Assembly: GCF_002796985.1 (NCBI RefSeq)
Contig: NZ_PEKX01000007.1
Coordinates: 1,292,284 to 1,356,283 of the forward strand
Source: Pseudomonas sp.
GTDB lineage: Bacteria; Pseudomonadota; Gammaproteobacteria; Pseudomonadales; Pseudomonadaceae
Reading direction: 5' to 3'
Length of the DNA: 64,000 nucleotides
Below are positions 24,397 through 33,970 of the stretch, one piece after another. The translations under genes and the position numbers were made by a program. The notes under the pieces were generated by a model that was not told where the DNA came from, did not search any database, and saw nothing but the letters and a program-made list of their open reading frames with translations. The first letter of the stretch is position 1. Each line of letters opens with the position of its first letter.

Positions 24397-25533
24397 TCAG
24401 GCTTGCTGGGTGGCGCTCAGCTGGTATTCCTCGCCGGCGTAGTAGGCGCGCACCCGGCGATCCATCACCACGCGCCAGAGCGGCGGGAACAGCGCGAGGA
24501 CGATCATCCCGGCGTAGCCGTTGGGCAGCTGTGGGCTCTCGTCGAAATGGCGTAGCACCTGGTAACGGCGCTTGGCGTTGGCGTGGTGGTCGGAGTGGCG
24601 CTGCAGGTGGAAGAGGAACAGGTTGGTCAACAGGAAGTTGCTGTTCCAGGAGTGCTCGTGGGTGGTCCGCTCGTAGCGCCCGGTCTCCAGGCGGCGGCGG
24701 TGCAGGCCGTAGTGCTCGACGTAGTTGACGATCTCCAGCAGGGTGAAGGCCATCACCGACTGGCCGATGAAGTACAGCGCGCCGATCCAGCCGAAGGCCA
24801 CGCTGAAGCCGACCAGGAACAGTGCGCTGATCGCGTACCACCAGAGCAGCTCGTTGCGCCAGTGCAGCGCCGGCAGACCCTTGCGCTTGAGGCGTTCGGT
24901 CTCCAGCCGCCAGGCGTTGAGGAAGTTGTGCTTGTAGGCATGGGGCAGGAAGGCGTACAGGCTCTGGCCGTAGCGCGAAGACGAGGCGTCTTCCGGCGTG
25001 GAGACATGCACATGGTGGCCACGCACGTGTTCCACCTTGAAGCCCGCGTAGCACACCGCCGCCAGCAGCAGGCCACCGGCGTTCTGCTCCAGTGGCGGGT
25101 CCTTGTGGATCAGTTCGTGGGAGACGGTGATGCCGATAGCGCCCATCACCGTGCCGACGGAAAGAATCCAGCCCAGTTGGCCGACCCAGTTCCAGGCGTC
25201 ATAGGTGGCCAGTACCCAGCCGCCGTAGACCAGCATGCCCAGCAGCAGCGGCACGGTCAGCAGGCTGAGAAAGCGGTAGTAGCCTTCGCGCTCCATGGGC
25301 GGGACTTCCTCCGCCTCGTCGGGGTTGGCCGGGTCGCGGCCGACCACGAAGTCCAGCAGCGGGATCACCCCGAACACCACGGTGATCACCAGCCAAGGCC
25401 AGGCATTGGGATAGTCGCTGCCGTAGGACCACCAGTAGCTGAGGGGGATGCCAAAGACCGGGACCAGCCAGATCCAGTAGCCGGCTTTCTTCAGACGCAA
25501 CATCCAGGCAGAGGAAAGGAACAAAGCGAACAT
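24397..25533 (-). CDS. alkB: Alkane 1-monooxygenase (AlkB-type membrane di-iron hydroxylase)
   Basis: The 378-residue integral-membrane hydroxylase oxidises terminal carbons of medium-chain alkanes with rubredoxin. The histidine boxes are intact: HELIHKD, HVRGHHVHVSTPEDASSSR and LQRHSDHHANAKRRYQ, plus NYVEHYGL. It has several hydrophobic helices in the first half. The start is the ATG at 25533 after GGGAG. No rubredoxin gene is adjacent. It is divergent from a GntR regulator, with a 19-bp palindrome between them. Confidence 0.95.
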   Translation of the reverse strand: MFALFLSSAWMLRLKKAGYWIWLVPVFGIPLSYWWSYGSDYPNAWPWLVITVVFGVIPLLDFVVGRDPANPDEAEEVPPMEREGYYRFLSLLTVPLLLGMLVYGGWVLATYDAWNWVGQLGWILSVGTVMGAIGITVSHELIHKDPPLEQNAGGLLLAAVCYAGFKVEHVRGHHVHVSTPEDASSSRYGQSLYAFLPHAYKHNFLNAWRLETERLKRKGLPALHWRNELLWWYAISALFLVGFSVAFGWIGALYFIGQSVMAFTLLEIVNYVEHYGLHRRRLETGRYERTTHEHSWNSNFLLTNLFLFHLQRHSDHHANAKRRYQVLRHFDESPQLPNGYAGMIVLALFPPLWRVVMDRRVRAYYAGEEYQLSATQQA

Positions 25534-25560
25534 GGACGACTCCCGATACGTCTCTTGCGT

Positions 25561-25579
25561 AGGATTGTCAGACAATCCT
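25561..25579. promoter_or_regulatory. Candidate operator AGGATTGTC-A-GACAATCCT between alkB and gntR
   Basis: A perfect 9-bp inverted repeat around one central base, 28 bp upstream of the alkB ATG. Its core TTGTCAGACAA matches the TNGTNNNACNA style of FadR-like GntR operators. It probably binds the protein encoded at 25717 and blocks alkB transcription; this is inference. Confidence 0.65.
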
Positions 25580-25716
25580 GCGCCTGATCCTTCCGGCGGA
25601 CGCACCAACCTTTGTTCAGTCGTCCTCCCTGCGCGGGGGATGGCGCGGTAACACCCTGTGTTACACTTCGCGCCCGCAAGACCCCCTCGAAAGCTCCCCG
25701 ATTCTTAAGGACAACC

Positions 25717-26376
25717 ATGACGTTCAAGGCCCCGGACAGCCTGGCTGAGCAGATCGCGCATCACCTTGCCGAGCGCATCATCCGGGGCGAACTCAAGGAA
25801 CGCGAGCGCATCCAGGAACAGAAGGTCACCCAGACCCTCAACGTCAGCCGCGGCTCGGTCCGCGAGGCGCTGCTGATCCTCGAACGTCGCCATCTGATCG
25901 TGATCCTGCCGCGCCGGGGGGCGCAGGTGTCCGAGCTGTCTGCCGCGCACGTCGAAAGCCTCTACTCGCTGGTGATGGAGCTGTACATCATGCTCGCCAG
26001 CAGCGTGGCCCGTACCTGGCGCGAAGAAGCCGACCTGGCGCCCTTCATGGCGATCCAGCAGCGCCTGCTCGATGAACTCGAACGCGGCGACATCAACGCC
26101 TTCGTCGAATCCAGCTTCGACATCATGCGCGCTGCCTTCCCGTTTGCCGCCAACCCCTACCTGCAGGAAACCGTGGAAAATCTCCTGCCGGCCATCAGTC
26201 GCACCTATCATCTGGCCCTGGAACGCCGCAAAGGCGAGATGAGTCAGTTCATCGGCAGCTTCGAAAATCTGCTGCGCGCGGTGGTGGGTCGCGATGAGGC
26301 GGGCATCCGCGAGGTTCTGCTCGACTACGGTCGGCACAACAGCCAGCTGGTCTTGGCCGCACTGGCTGAACGATAA
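25717..26376 (+). CDS. GntR-family regulator (FCD type), probable alkB regulator
   Basis: The protein has 219 residues. The winged helix is at ~8-70 (LAEQIAHHLAERIIRGELKERERIQEQ, then VSRGSVREALLILERR), followed by a helical FCD domain without an obvious signal. The ATG at 25717 follows TAAGGA; the frame extends 35 codons upstream into the control region. It is divergent from alkB and just upstream of smc (36 bp gap). Gene order suggests it controls alkB through the palindrome at 25561. Confidence 0.9.
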   Translation: MTFKAPDSLAEQIAHHLAERIIRGELKERERIQEQKVTQTLNVSRGSVREALLILERRHLIVILPRRGAQVSELSAAHVESLYSLVMELYIMLASSVARTWREEADLAPFMAIQQRLLDELERGDINAFVESSFDIMRAAFPFAANPYLQETVENLLPAISRTYHLALERRKGEMSQFIGSFENLLRAVVGRDEAGIREVLLDYGRHNSQLVLAALAER

Positions 26377-26412
26377 GCTCTCAACAAGAGACGGACAGGG
26401 GGAAGAGGGCGC

Positions 26413-29400
26413 ATGCGGCTCAAGTGCATCAAGCTGGCGGGCTTCAAGTCCTTCGTCGACCCGACGACGGTCAATTTCCCGAGCAACATGGCGGCCGTGG
26501 TTGGCCCCAACGGTTGCGGCAAGTCCAACATCATCGATGCCGTTCGCTGGGTGATGGGCGAGAGTTCGGCGAAGAACCTCCGCGGCGAGTCGATGACCGA
26601 CGTCATTTTCAACGGCTCCAACACGCGCAAGCCGGTGACCCAGGCCTCCATCGAGCTGATCTTCGACAACTCCGACCAGACCCTGCTGGGCGAATACGCC
26701 AGCTACGCCGAGATTTCAATCCGCCGCCGGGTGACCCGCGACGGCCAGAACACCTACTTCCTCAACGGCACCAAGTGCCGCCGTCGGGATATCACCGACA
26801 TCTTCCTCGGCACCGGCCTTGGGCCGCGCAGTTACTCGATCATCGAACAGGGGATGATCTCCAAGCTGATCGAGGCCAAGCCCGAGGACCTGCGCAACTT
26901 CATCGAGGAAGCCGCCGGCATCTCCAAGTACAAGGAGCGCCGCCGCGAGACCGAGAACCGCATCCGCCGCACCCAGGAGAACCTCGCGCGCCTCACCGAC
27001 CTGCGCGAAGAGCTGGAGCGCCAACTGGAACGGCTGCACCGCCAGGCCCAGTCGGCGGAGAAGTACCAGGAATTCAAGGCCGAGGAGCGCACCCTCAAGG
27101 CCCAGCTCGGCGCCCTGCGCTGGCGCGACCTGAACGAGCAGGTCGGGCAGAAGGAGAAGGTGATCGGCGACCAGGAAGTGGCCTTCGAGGCCCTTGTCGC
27201 CGAGCAGCGCAGCGCCGACGCCAGCATCGAGCGTCTGCGTGACGGCCACCACGAGCTGTCGGAAACCTTCAACCAGGTGCAGGGCCGTTTCTATTCCGTG
27301 GGTGGCGACATCGCCCGCGTCGAGCAGAGCATCCAGCATGGCCAACAGCGCCTGCGCCAGTTGCAGGACGACCTGCGCGATGCCGAGAAGACCCGCCAGG
27401 AAACCGAATCCCACCTGGGCCACGATCGCACCCTGCTCGCCACCCTCGGCGAGGAGCTGGAGCGCCTGGCGCCGGAGCAGGAAATCAGCGCCGCCGCCGC
27501 CGAGGAGGCCACCGTCGGCCTGGAGGACGCCGAGCAGCGCATGCAGGATTGGCAGCAGCGCTGGGAGGCCTTCAACCAGCAGAGCGCCGAGCCGCGCCGC
27601 GAGGCGGAAGTGCAGCAGTCGCGCATCCAGCACCTGGAACAGAGCCTGGAGCGCCAGGGCGAGCGCAAGCGCCGCCTGAGCGACGAGCGCGCGCAGCTGG
27701 CCGCCGATCCGGAAGATGCCGCGATCCTCGAACTGGGCGAGCAGGTCGCCGCCATCGAATTGCTGCTGGAAGAGTCGCAGATCGAAGAACAGGAACTGGC
27801 CGAGCGCCTGGAGCGCGTGCGCCAGTCCCTGCAGGAAAGCACCGCCGCGCAGCATCAGGCGCAGGGCGCGCTGCAACGGCTGAATGGCCGTATCGCCTCG
27901 CTGGAGGCGCTGCAACAGGCCGCGCTTGATCCGGGCGACGGGACCGCGCAATGGTTGCGTCAGCAAGGGCTGGAACAGCGCCCGCGCCTTGCCGAAGGCC
28001 TGCGCGTGCAGCCGGGGTGGGAGCTGGCGGTGGAAACCGTGCTCGGCGCCGACCTGCACGGCGTGCTGCTGGATGACGTGAAGGGGCTGCCGTTCGACGC
28101 GCTGGAGAAGGGCGAGCTGCGCCTGCTCGATCTGGCCGCTGGCGCTGTTTCCCGTCCCGGCAGCCTGCTGGACAAGGTCGAGGCGAATGTCGACCTGAGC
28201 TACTGGCTGGGTCGCGTGCGCCCGGTCGAAACCCTGGAGCAGGCGCTGACCCAGCGTGCCTCGCTGGGTGACGGCGAAAGCCTGATCAGCCGCGATGGCT
28301 ACTGGGTTGGCCGGAACTTCCTGCGCGTGCGCCGTGGCGAATCCGCCGACGGCGGCGTGCTGGCGCGTGGCCAGGAGCTGGAGCGCCTTTACGCCGAGCG
28401 CGAGACGCTGGAGCAGCGCCTTGCCGAAGTCGACGAGCAACTGGCGCGCCTGCGTGACGAGCAGCGCCAGGCCGAGGAAGGCCGCGACCAGATACGCCGC
28501 CGCCTGCAGGACGAAGGCCGCCGCCAGGGCGAGCTGAAGGCGCAGTTGTCCGCGCAGCAGGCCAAGGTCGAGCAGCTGACCCTGCGCCGCCGCCGTCTGG
28601 ACGAAGAACTGGTCGAGCTGGCCGAGCAGCACGCCATCGAGCAGGAACAGCTGGGCGAAGCCCGCCTGAGTCTGCAGGAAGCACTGGACGCCATGGCGGT
28701 GGACACCGAGCGCCGCGAGTCACTGCTCGCCGAGCGTGACGGCATGCGCGAGAAGCTCGACCGCATCCGCCAGGAATCCCGCCAGCACAAGGACCACGCG
28801 CACCAATTGGCGGTGCGCGTCGGCTCCCTGCGTGCCCAGCACGAATCCACCCGTCAGGCGCTGGAACGCCTGGATGGCCAGGCCGTGCGCCTGGTCGAGC
28901 GTTGCGAGCAGCTCAACCTCAATCTGGAGGAGGGCGCCGCGCCGCTGGAAGAGCTGCGCATGCGTCTGGAAGAGCTCCTCGATCGGCGCATGGCGGTGGA
29001 AGACGAGCTCAAGCACGCGCGCCTGGCGCTGGAAGACGCCGATCGCCAGTTGCGCGACGCCGAGAAGCGCCGCACCCAGGCCGAGCAGCAGTCGCAACTG
29101 CTGCGCGGCCAGCTGGAGCAGCAGCGCATGGAGTGGCAGGCCCTGAGCGTACGGCGCAAGTCGCTGCAGGAGCAGCTCCACGAGGATGGCTACGACCTGC
29201 ATGGCGTGCTGGCTACCTTGCCTCACGAGGCCGCCGAGAAGGTCTGGGAAACCCGCCTGGAAGAGCTGGCCGCGCGCATTGGCCGTCTGGGCCCGATCAA
29301 CCTCGCGGCGATCGAGGAATACCAGCAGCAATCCGAGCGCAAGCGCTACCTGGACGACCAGAACGACGACCTGGTGGAAGCGCTGGATACCCTGGAAAAC

Positions 29401-29901
29401 GTCATCCGCAAGATCGACAAGGAAACCCGCAACCGCTTCAAGGAAACCTTCGACCAGATCAATGCTGGCCTTCAGGCATTGTTCCCCAAGGTTTTCGGCG
29501 GCGGTCACGCCTATCTGGAACTTACCGGCGAGGATCTACTCGATACCGGGGTGGCGATCATGGCGCGGCCGCCGGGCAAGAAGAACAGCACCATCCATCT
29601 TCTGTCCGGTGGCGAGAGGGCCCTGACCGCTCTGGCGCTGGTGTTTGCGATCTTCCAGCTGAACCCCGCACCGTTCTGCATGCTCGACGAAGTCGACGCG
29701 CCGCTGGACGATGCCAACGTCGGTCGTTATGCGCGGCTGGTGAAGGAGATGTCGGAGAAAGTGCAGTTCATCTATATCACCCACAACAAGATCGCCATGG
29801 AGATGGCCGATCAATTGATGGGCGTGACCATGCATGAGCCGGGTTGTTCGCGACTGGTGGCGGTCGATGTGGAGGAAGCTGTCGCACTGGCCGAGGCCTG
29901 A
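26413..29901 (+). CDS. smc: Chromosome segregation protein SMC
   Basis: The 1162-residue ATPase condenses and organises the chromosome. The Walker A motif GPNGCGKSN lies at ~32-39. Long Glu/Arg/Gln-rich coiled coils follow, interrupted by a hinge (~515-640). The C-terminal head has the signature LSGGERAL (~1062) and Walker B FCMLDEVDAPLDD (~1090), ending with the D-loop. Length is normal for a gammaproteobacterial SMC. It precedes zipA and ligA on the same strand. No scpA/scpB lies here. Confidence 0.97.
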   Translation: MRLKCIKLAGFKSFVDPTTVNFPSNMAAVVGPNGCGKSNIIDAVRWVMGESSAKNLRGESMTDVIFNGSNTRKPVTQASIELIFDNSDQTLLGEYASYAEISIRRRVTRDGQNTYFLNGTKCRRRDITDIFLGTGLGPRSYSIIEQGMISKLIEAKPEDLRNFIEEAAGISKYKERRRETENRIRRTQENLARLTDLREELERQLERLHRQAQSAEKYQEFKAEERTLKAQLGALRWRDLNEQVGQKEKVIGDQEVAFEALVAEQRSADASIERLRDGHHELSETFNQVQGRFYSVGGDIARVEQSIQHGQQRLRQLQDDLRDAEKTRQETESHLGHDRTLLATLGEELERLAPEQEISAAAAEEATVGLEDAEQRMQDWQQRWEAFNQQSAEPRREAEVQQSRIQHLEQSLERQGERKRRLSDERAQLAADPEDAAILELGEQVAAIELLLEESQIEEQELAERLERVRQSLQESTAAQHQAQGALQRLNGRIASLEALQQAALDPGDGTAQWLRQQGLEQRPRLAEGLRVQPGWELAVETVLGADLHGVLLDDVKGLPFDALEKGELRLLDLAAGAVSRPGSLLDKVEANVDLSYWLGRVRPVETLEQALTQRASLGDGESLISRDGYWVGRNFLRVRRGESADGGVLARGQELERLYAERETLEQRLAEVDEQLARLRDEQRQAEEGRDQIRRRLQDEGRRQGELKAQLSAQQAKVEQLTLRRRRLDEELVELAEQHAIEQEQLGEARLSLQEALDAMAVDTERRESLLAERDGMREKLDRIRQESRQHKDHAHQLAVRVGSLRAQHESTRQALERLDGQAVRLVERCEQLNLNLEEGAAPLEELRMRLEELLDRRMAVEDELKHARLALEDADRQLRDAEKRRTQAEQQSQLLRGQLEQQRMEWQALSVRRKSLQEQLHEDGYDLHGVLATLPHEAAEKVWETRLEELAARIGRLGPINLAAIEEYQQQSERKRYLDDQNDDLVEALDTLENVIRKIDKETRNRFKETFDQINAGLQALFPKVFGGGHAYLELTGEDLLDTGVAIMARPPGKKNSTIHLLSGGERALTALALVFAIFQLNPAPFCMLDEVDAPLDDANVGRYARLVKEMSEKVQFIYITHNKIAMEMADQLMGVTMHEPGCSRLVAVDVEEAVALAEA

Positions 29902-30200
29902 TGCCGCAAGCAAACTTGAGCGATGCTGGCAAGGTGCCTCATTTAAAGTCTAAGACGTTGATTTGATTGGGGTAGAATGCACTCTGCGGACGAAGCCGGT
30001 AACGGCTATGAAAAGTTGCAAAGAGCGCGGCGAAGTGTCGCTGCAGGCAGTGTAAAGTTATGTGAGAGCGTGTTAGCTTAATGCCCACTTTTGTATCGCG
30101 TGGAAAACATCTGTCAGAACATGAAGTTGGCTCCACGTTTTCAAGGGATAGGATGTCCTTTTTTTCATCATCATTTTTTGTTCAGGGGCTACGGGATTAG
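29902..30200. other. smc-zipA intergenic region (299 bp), no gene seen
   Basis: It is noticeably more AT-rich than its surroundings, with T-tracts just before zipA (GTCCTTTTTTTCATCATCAT region, ~30157-30180). No convincing ORF or hairpin terminator was found. It probably holds the zipA promoter. Confidence 0.5.
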
Positions 30201-31091
30201 ATGGATATCGGTCTGCGCGAATGGCTGATCGTCATTGGGCTTATCGTCATCGCCGGCATTCTGTTCGACGGTTGGCGTCGCATGCGGGGTGGCAAGGGCA
30301 AGTTGCGTTTCAAGCTGGATCGCCAGTTTGCCAACCAGCCCGATGACGGAGATGAAAGCAATCCGGAACTGATCGGGCCGTCCCGTGTGGTCGACCATCG
30401 CGAGCCGGGACTGGACGAGGACGATCTGCCCAAGGTCAGCGTCAAGGAGTCGCGCGGCAAGCGCCGCGGCGAACCGCGCCAGGGCGACCTGAACCTGGAC
30501 GACCCGGCGCCGAACCTGCTCGGCCCGATGGACGAAGAGGATTTCCCCAATCCGCTGGACGAAGCGCCGGCCGAGACGGACAAACCGAAAAAGGACCGCA
30601 AGAAGGACAAGGAGCGCGTAGCTCCCGCCGCTGCTTCTTCGTCGGCACCGCAGGCGCCGGTCGACGAAGTGCTGATCATCAACGTCATCAGCCGCGACGA
30701 GAATGGCTTCAAGGGCCCGGCGCTGCTGCAGAACATCCTCGAAAGCGGCCTGCGCTACGGCGAGATGGACATCTTCCATCGCCACGAGAGCATGGCCGGC
30801 AACGGTGAAGTGCTGTTCTCCATGGCCAACGCGGTCAAGCCGGGCACCTTCGATCTGGACAACATCGACCAGTTCAGTACCCGTGCGGTGAGCTTCTTCC
30901 TCGGCCTGCCGGGCCCGCGTCATCCCAAGCAGGCGTTCGACGTGATGATCGCCGCCGCCCGCAAGCTGGCCCAGGAGCTCAATGGCGAGCTGAAGGACGA
31001 GCAGCGCAGCGTGATGACCGCGCAGACCATCGAGCACTACCGCCAGCGCATCATCGACTTCGAGCGACGCGCCCTTACCCAGAAGCGCTAA
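30201..31091 (+). CDS. zipA: Cell division protein ZipA
   Basis: The 296-residue essential divisome protein tethers FtsZ to the inner membrane. It has an N-terminal helix (IGLREWLIVIGLIVIAGILF region, ~3-22) followed by the basic RRMRGGKGK segment. A charged Pro/Lys/Asp-rich linker follows (~45-155). The C-terminal FtsZ-binding domain (~155-296) has VLIINVISRDENGFKGPAL and FFLGLPGPRHPKQAFD. It sits between smc and ligA, as in related Pseudomonas. Confidence 0.96.
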   Translation: MDIGLREWLIVIGLIVIAGILFDGWRRMRGGKGKLRFKLDRQFANQPDDGDESNPELIGPSRVVDHREPGLDEDDLPKVSVKESRGKRRGEPRQGDLNLDDPAPNLLGPMDEEDFPNPLDEAPAETDKPKKDRKKDKERVAPAAASSSAPQAPVDEVLIINVISRDENGFKGPALLQNILESGLRYGEMDIFHRHESMAGNGEVLFSMANAVKPGTFDLDNIDQFSTRAVSFFLGLPGPRHPKQAFDVMIAAARKLAQELNGELKDEQRSVMTAQTIEHYRQRIIDFERRALTQKR

Positions 31092-31109
31092 GCTTTCCGC
31101 ACGCTGCAC

Positions 31110-31140
31110 GCAAAGCCCCAAGCGACCCTTGGGGCTTTGC
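31110..31140. terminator. Hairpin past zipA
   Basis: A perfect 13-bp stem GCAAAGCCCCAAG/CTTGGGGCTTTGC with a 5-base loop, followed by ATTT. It lies between the zipA stop and ligA. Confidence 0.75.
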
Positions 31141-31180
31141 ATTTCTACCTCAAGCAGAAAAAGCCGCCCGAGATTCCCGC

Positions 31181-33568
31181 ATGACCGACTCCCAATCCGC
31201 TGCCGAACGCATCGCCCAGCTGCGCAGCGAACTCGACGATCACAACTACCGCTACTACGTGCTCGACGAGCCAAGCGTGCCGGACGCCGAGTACGACCGC
31301 CTGCTCCGCGAGCTGAAGGCGCTGGAAGCCGAGCATCCGGAGCTGATCACTCCCGAGTCGCCGACCCAGCGCGTCGGCGGTGCAGCGGCTTCGGCGTTTG
31401 GCGAGGTGCGCCACGAAGTGCCGATGCTCAGCCTGGGCAACGCCTTCGAGGAGCAAGATCTCAACGATTTCGATCGCCGCGTGCGCGAAGGCCTGGCGGA
31501 CCAGTTGCCGGCGACCGACCTGTTCGGCGGCGGTGCCGAGGTGGAGTACAGCTGCGAACCCAAGCTCGATGGCCTGGCGGTCAGCCTGCTGTACGAGAAC
31601 GGCGTGCTGACCCGTGGCGCCACCCGTGGTGACGGCACCACCGGCGAGGATATCAGTGTCAACGTGCGCACCATCCGCAATGTGCCGCTGCGCCTGAAGG
31701 GCGAGGGCTGGCCGGCAGTGCTGGAAGTGCGTGGCGAAGTCTTCATGTCCAAGGCCGGTTTCGAGGCGCTCAACGAGCGGCAGATGGAAGCCGGCGGCAA
31801 GACCTTCGCCAACCCGCGCAACGCCGCGGCCGGCAGCCTGCGCCAGCTGGATTCGAAGATCACCGCCAACCGCCCGCTGGAGTTCTGCTGCTACGGTTTC
31901 GGCCGTGTCGAGGGCGGCACTCTGCCCGGCACCCAGGTGGATATTCTCGAAGCCCTGAAGGGCTGGGGCATCCCGATCAGCCGTGAACTGAAACTGGCCA
32001 AGGGCGTCGAGGGCTGCCGAGCCTATTACGAAGATATTGGTGCGCGCCGCGACAGCCTCGCCTACGAGATCGACGGCGTAGTGTTCAAGGTCAATCGCAT
32101 CGACTTCCAGCGTGAGCTGGGCTTCCGTGCCCGCGAGCCGCGCTGGGCCATCGCCCACAAATTCCCGGCGAGCGAAGAGCTGACTGAGCTGCTCGATGTG
32201 GAATTCCAGGTCGGCCGTACCGGCGCGGTAACGCCCGTGGCGCGCCTGAAGCCGGTGCAGGTCGCTGGTGTGACAGTGTCCAACGCCACCCTGCACAACA
32301 TGGATGAGGTGGCCCGGCTGGGCCTGATGATCGGCGACAGTGTGATCATCCGCCGCGCCGGCGATGTGATCCCACAGGTCATGCAGGTCGTCACCGAGCG
32401 CCGCCCGGCCGACGCCCGCCCGGTGGCCATCCCCACCCAGTGCCCGGTGTGTGGCTCGCAGGTGGAGCGCACCCAGTTGGTCAAGCGCAGCAAGGGCAAG
32501 GAGTCGGTCAGCGAAGGCGCCATCTACCGTTGCGTCGGTCGGCTGTTCTGCCAGGCGCAGCTCAAGCAGGCGATCATCCACTTCGTCTCGCGCCGCGCCA
32601 TGGACATCGACGGCCTCGGCGACAAGATCGTCGAGCAGTTGGTGGACAAGGGTCTGGTGAAATCCCCGGCGGACCTCTACACCCTGACCTTCGAGCAGGT
32701 CATCGAGCTGGAAGGCTTCGCCGAAGTCTCGACGCGCAACCTGCTCGCGGCCATCGCCGACAGCCGCAAGCCGGCGCTGGCGCGCTTCGTTTTCGCCCTG
32801 GGCATTCCGGACGTGGGCGAGGAAACCGCCAAGCTGCTGGCCCGCTCACTGGGCTCCCTGGCGCGTATCCAGAAGGCGTTGCCGGAAGTGCTCACCTACC
32901 TGCCGGACGTCGGCGGCGAGGTGGCCTACGAAATCCGTAACTTCTTCGATGACGAGCACAATCGCAGCGTGATCCGGCAACTGCTGGAGCGCGGCATCGA
33001 GCTGCAGGACGAGGGCGAGGTGTCCGCCGAGTTCGCCGCCGTCGCGACGCTGGCGGGCTTCATCGACAAGCTGAACATCCCTTTCATCGCGGCTACCGGC
33101 GCCGAGAAGCTGGCTGACCGCACCGGCAGCCTGGATGCGCTCATCACCCTCAGCCAGGACTGGCTGGACCTCAGCACCCTCAAGGGGGTGAACGAGAAGG
33201 CCAAGCAGTCGGTGCGCGAGTACTTCGCCGATGCCGCTCGGGTCGAGCGCGCGAAGGCCGTCGAAGCGCAACTGGCGGAATTCGGCATGCACTGGCGCAG
33301 CGAGCGCAAGGTGGTCGAAGGCCTGCCGCTGGCCGGTCAGACCTGGGTGCTGACCGGTACCCTGGAGGCCATGAGCCGCGATGTCGCCAAGGAAAAGCTC
33401 GAAAGCCTGGGCGCCAAGGTGGCCGGCTCCGTTTCCGCCAAGACCCACTGCGTCGTTGCAGGACCGGGAGCGGGTTCAAAGTTGGCCAAGGCCCAGGAAC
33501 TTGGCGTCGCCGTAATGGACGAAGAGCAGCTGATCAAGCTGCTGGCCGACCATGGCCTCGGCGCCTGA
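31181..33568 (+). CDS. ligA: NAD+-dependent DNA ligase
   Basis: The 795-residue enzyme seals nicks in replication and repair. The adenylated Lys is in KLDG (Lys128). The C4 zinc finger has CPVCG (~421) and the pair near 451/456. HhH motifs lie in 'AMDIDGLGDKIVEQL' and 'LEGFAEVS', and a C-terminal BRCT domain occupies ~710-795 (LAGQTWVLTGTLEAMSRD). It is longer than the E. coli protein (671), as I recall for Pseudomonas LigA. Confidence 0.97.
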   Translation: MTDSQSAAERIAQLRSELDDHNYRYYVLDEPSVPDAEYDRLLRELKALEAEHPELITPESPTQRVGGAAASAFGEVRHEVPMLSLGNAFEEQDLNDFDRRVREGLADQLPATDLFGGGAEVEYSCEPKLDGLAVSLLYENGVLTRGATRGDGTTGEDISVNVRTIRNVPLRLKGEGWPAVLEVRGEVFMSKAGFEALNERQMEAGGKTFANPRNAAAGSLRQLDSKITANRPLEFCCYGFGRVEGGTLPGTQVDILEALKGWGIPISRELKLAKGVEGCRAYYEDIGARRDSLAYEIDGVVFKVNRIDFQRELGFRAREPRWAIAHKFPASEELTELLDVEFQVGRTGAVTPVARLKPVQVAGVTVSNATLHNMDEVARLGLMIGDSVIIRRAGDVIPQVMQVVTERRPADARPVAIPTQCPVCGSQVERTQLVKRSKGKESVSEGAIYRCVGRLFCQAQLKQAIIHFVSRRAMDIDGLGDKIVEQLVDKGLVKSPADLYTLTFEQVIELEGFAEVSTRNLLAAIADSRKPALARFVFALGIPDVGEETAKLLARSLGSLARIQKALPEVLTYLPDVGGEVAYEIRNFFDDEHNRSVIRQLLERGIELQDEGEVSAEFAAVATLAGFIDKLNIPFIAATGAEKLADRTGSLDALITLSQDWLDLSTLKGVNEKAKQSVREYFADAARVERAKAVEAQLAEFGMHWRSERKVVEGLPLAGQTWVLTGTLEAMSRDVAKEKLESLGAKVAGSVSAKTHCVVAGPGAGSKLAKAQELGVAVMDEEQLIKLLADHGLGA

Positions 33569-33621
33569 CACGCCTTTCTTCCGATCAAAGAATCAAGATC
33601 AACGCATCAAGGAGTCAATCC

Positions 33622-33900
33622 ATGCCCATGACCAAGGACCAACTGGTTCGCGATATCGCCGAATCCCTCGACCTGACCCAGGCCGCCGTGCGCGGCGTGT
33701 TCGAGCAACTGGCGCAGATCGCCCAGGACGCCCTGGAGAACGACGGTGAGCTGACCCTGCCGGGTATCGGCAAGCTCAAGGTCAGCGAGCGCGCCGCCCG
33801 TACCGGCCGCAACCCGCAGACCGGCAAGACCATCGAGATCGCCGCGAAGAAGGCGGTACGCCTGGTGCCCGCCAAGGCCCTGGTCGACAGCCTGAACTGA
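33622..33900 (+). CDS. HU/IHF-family DNA-binding protein
   Basis: The 92-residue protein has the HU fold: an N-terminal helical part (TKDQLVRDIAESLDLTQAAVRGVFEQL) and the sequence GIGKLKVSERAARTGRNPQTGKTIEI, which is the HU DNA-arm region with the conserved GRNPxTG motif. AAGGAG lies seven bases before the ATG at 33622. It is 53 bp downstream of ligA and may be co-transcribed. It is a paralogue-like HU protein rather than HupA/B by its N-terminus. Confidence 0.9.
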   Translation: MPMTKDQLVRDIAESLDLTQAAVRGVFEQLAQIAQDALENDGELTLPGIGKLKVSERAARTGRNPQTGKTIEIAAKKAVRLVPAKALVDSLN

Positions 33901-33970
33901 TCGGCGGGCCTGCTCCGGCCCCTGCGTTACGGCGCAGGGCGGGGCGGGCCAACGATTGACGGAGAGCGAG

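Noticed and set aside
29902..30200. Possible small gene between smc and zipA
   Set aside because: A minus-strand frame of 65 codons exists, but it lacks a ribosome site and any recognisable sequence. The region is better read as the zipA promoter and leader.
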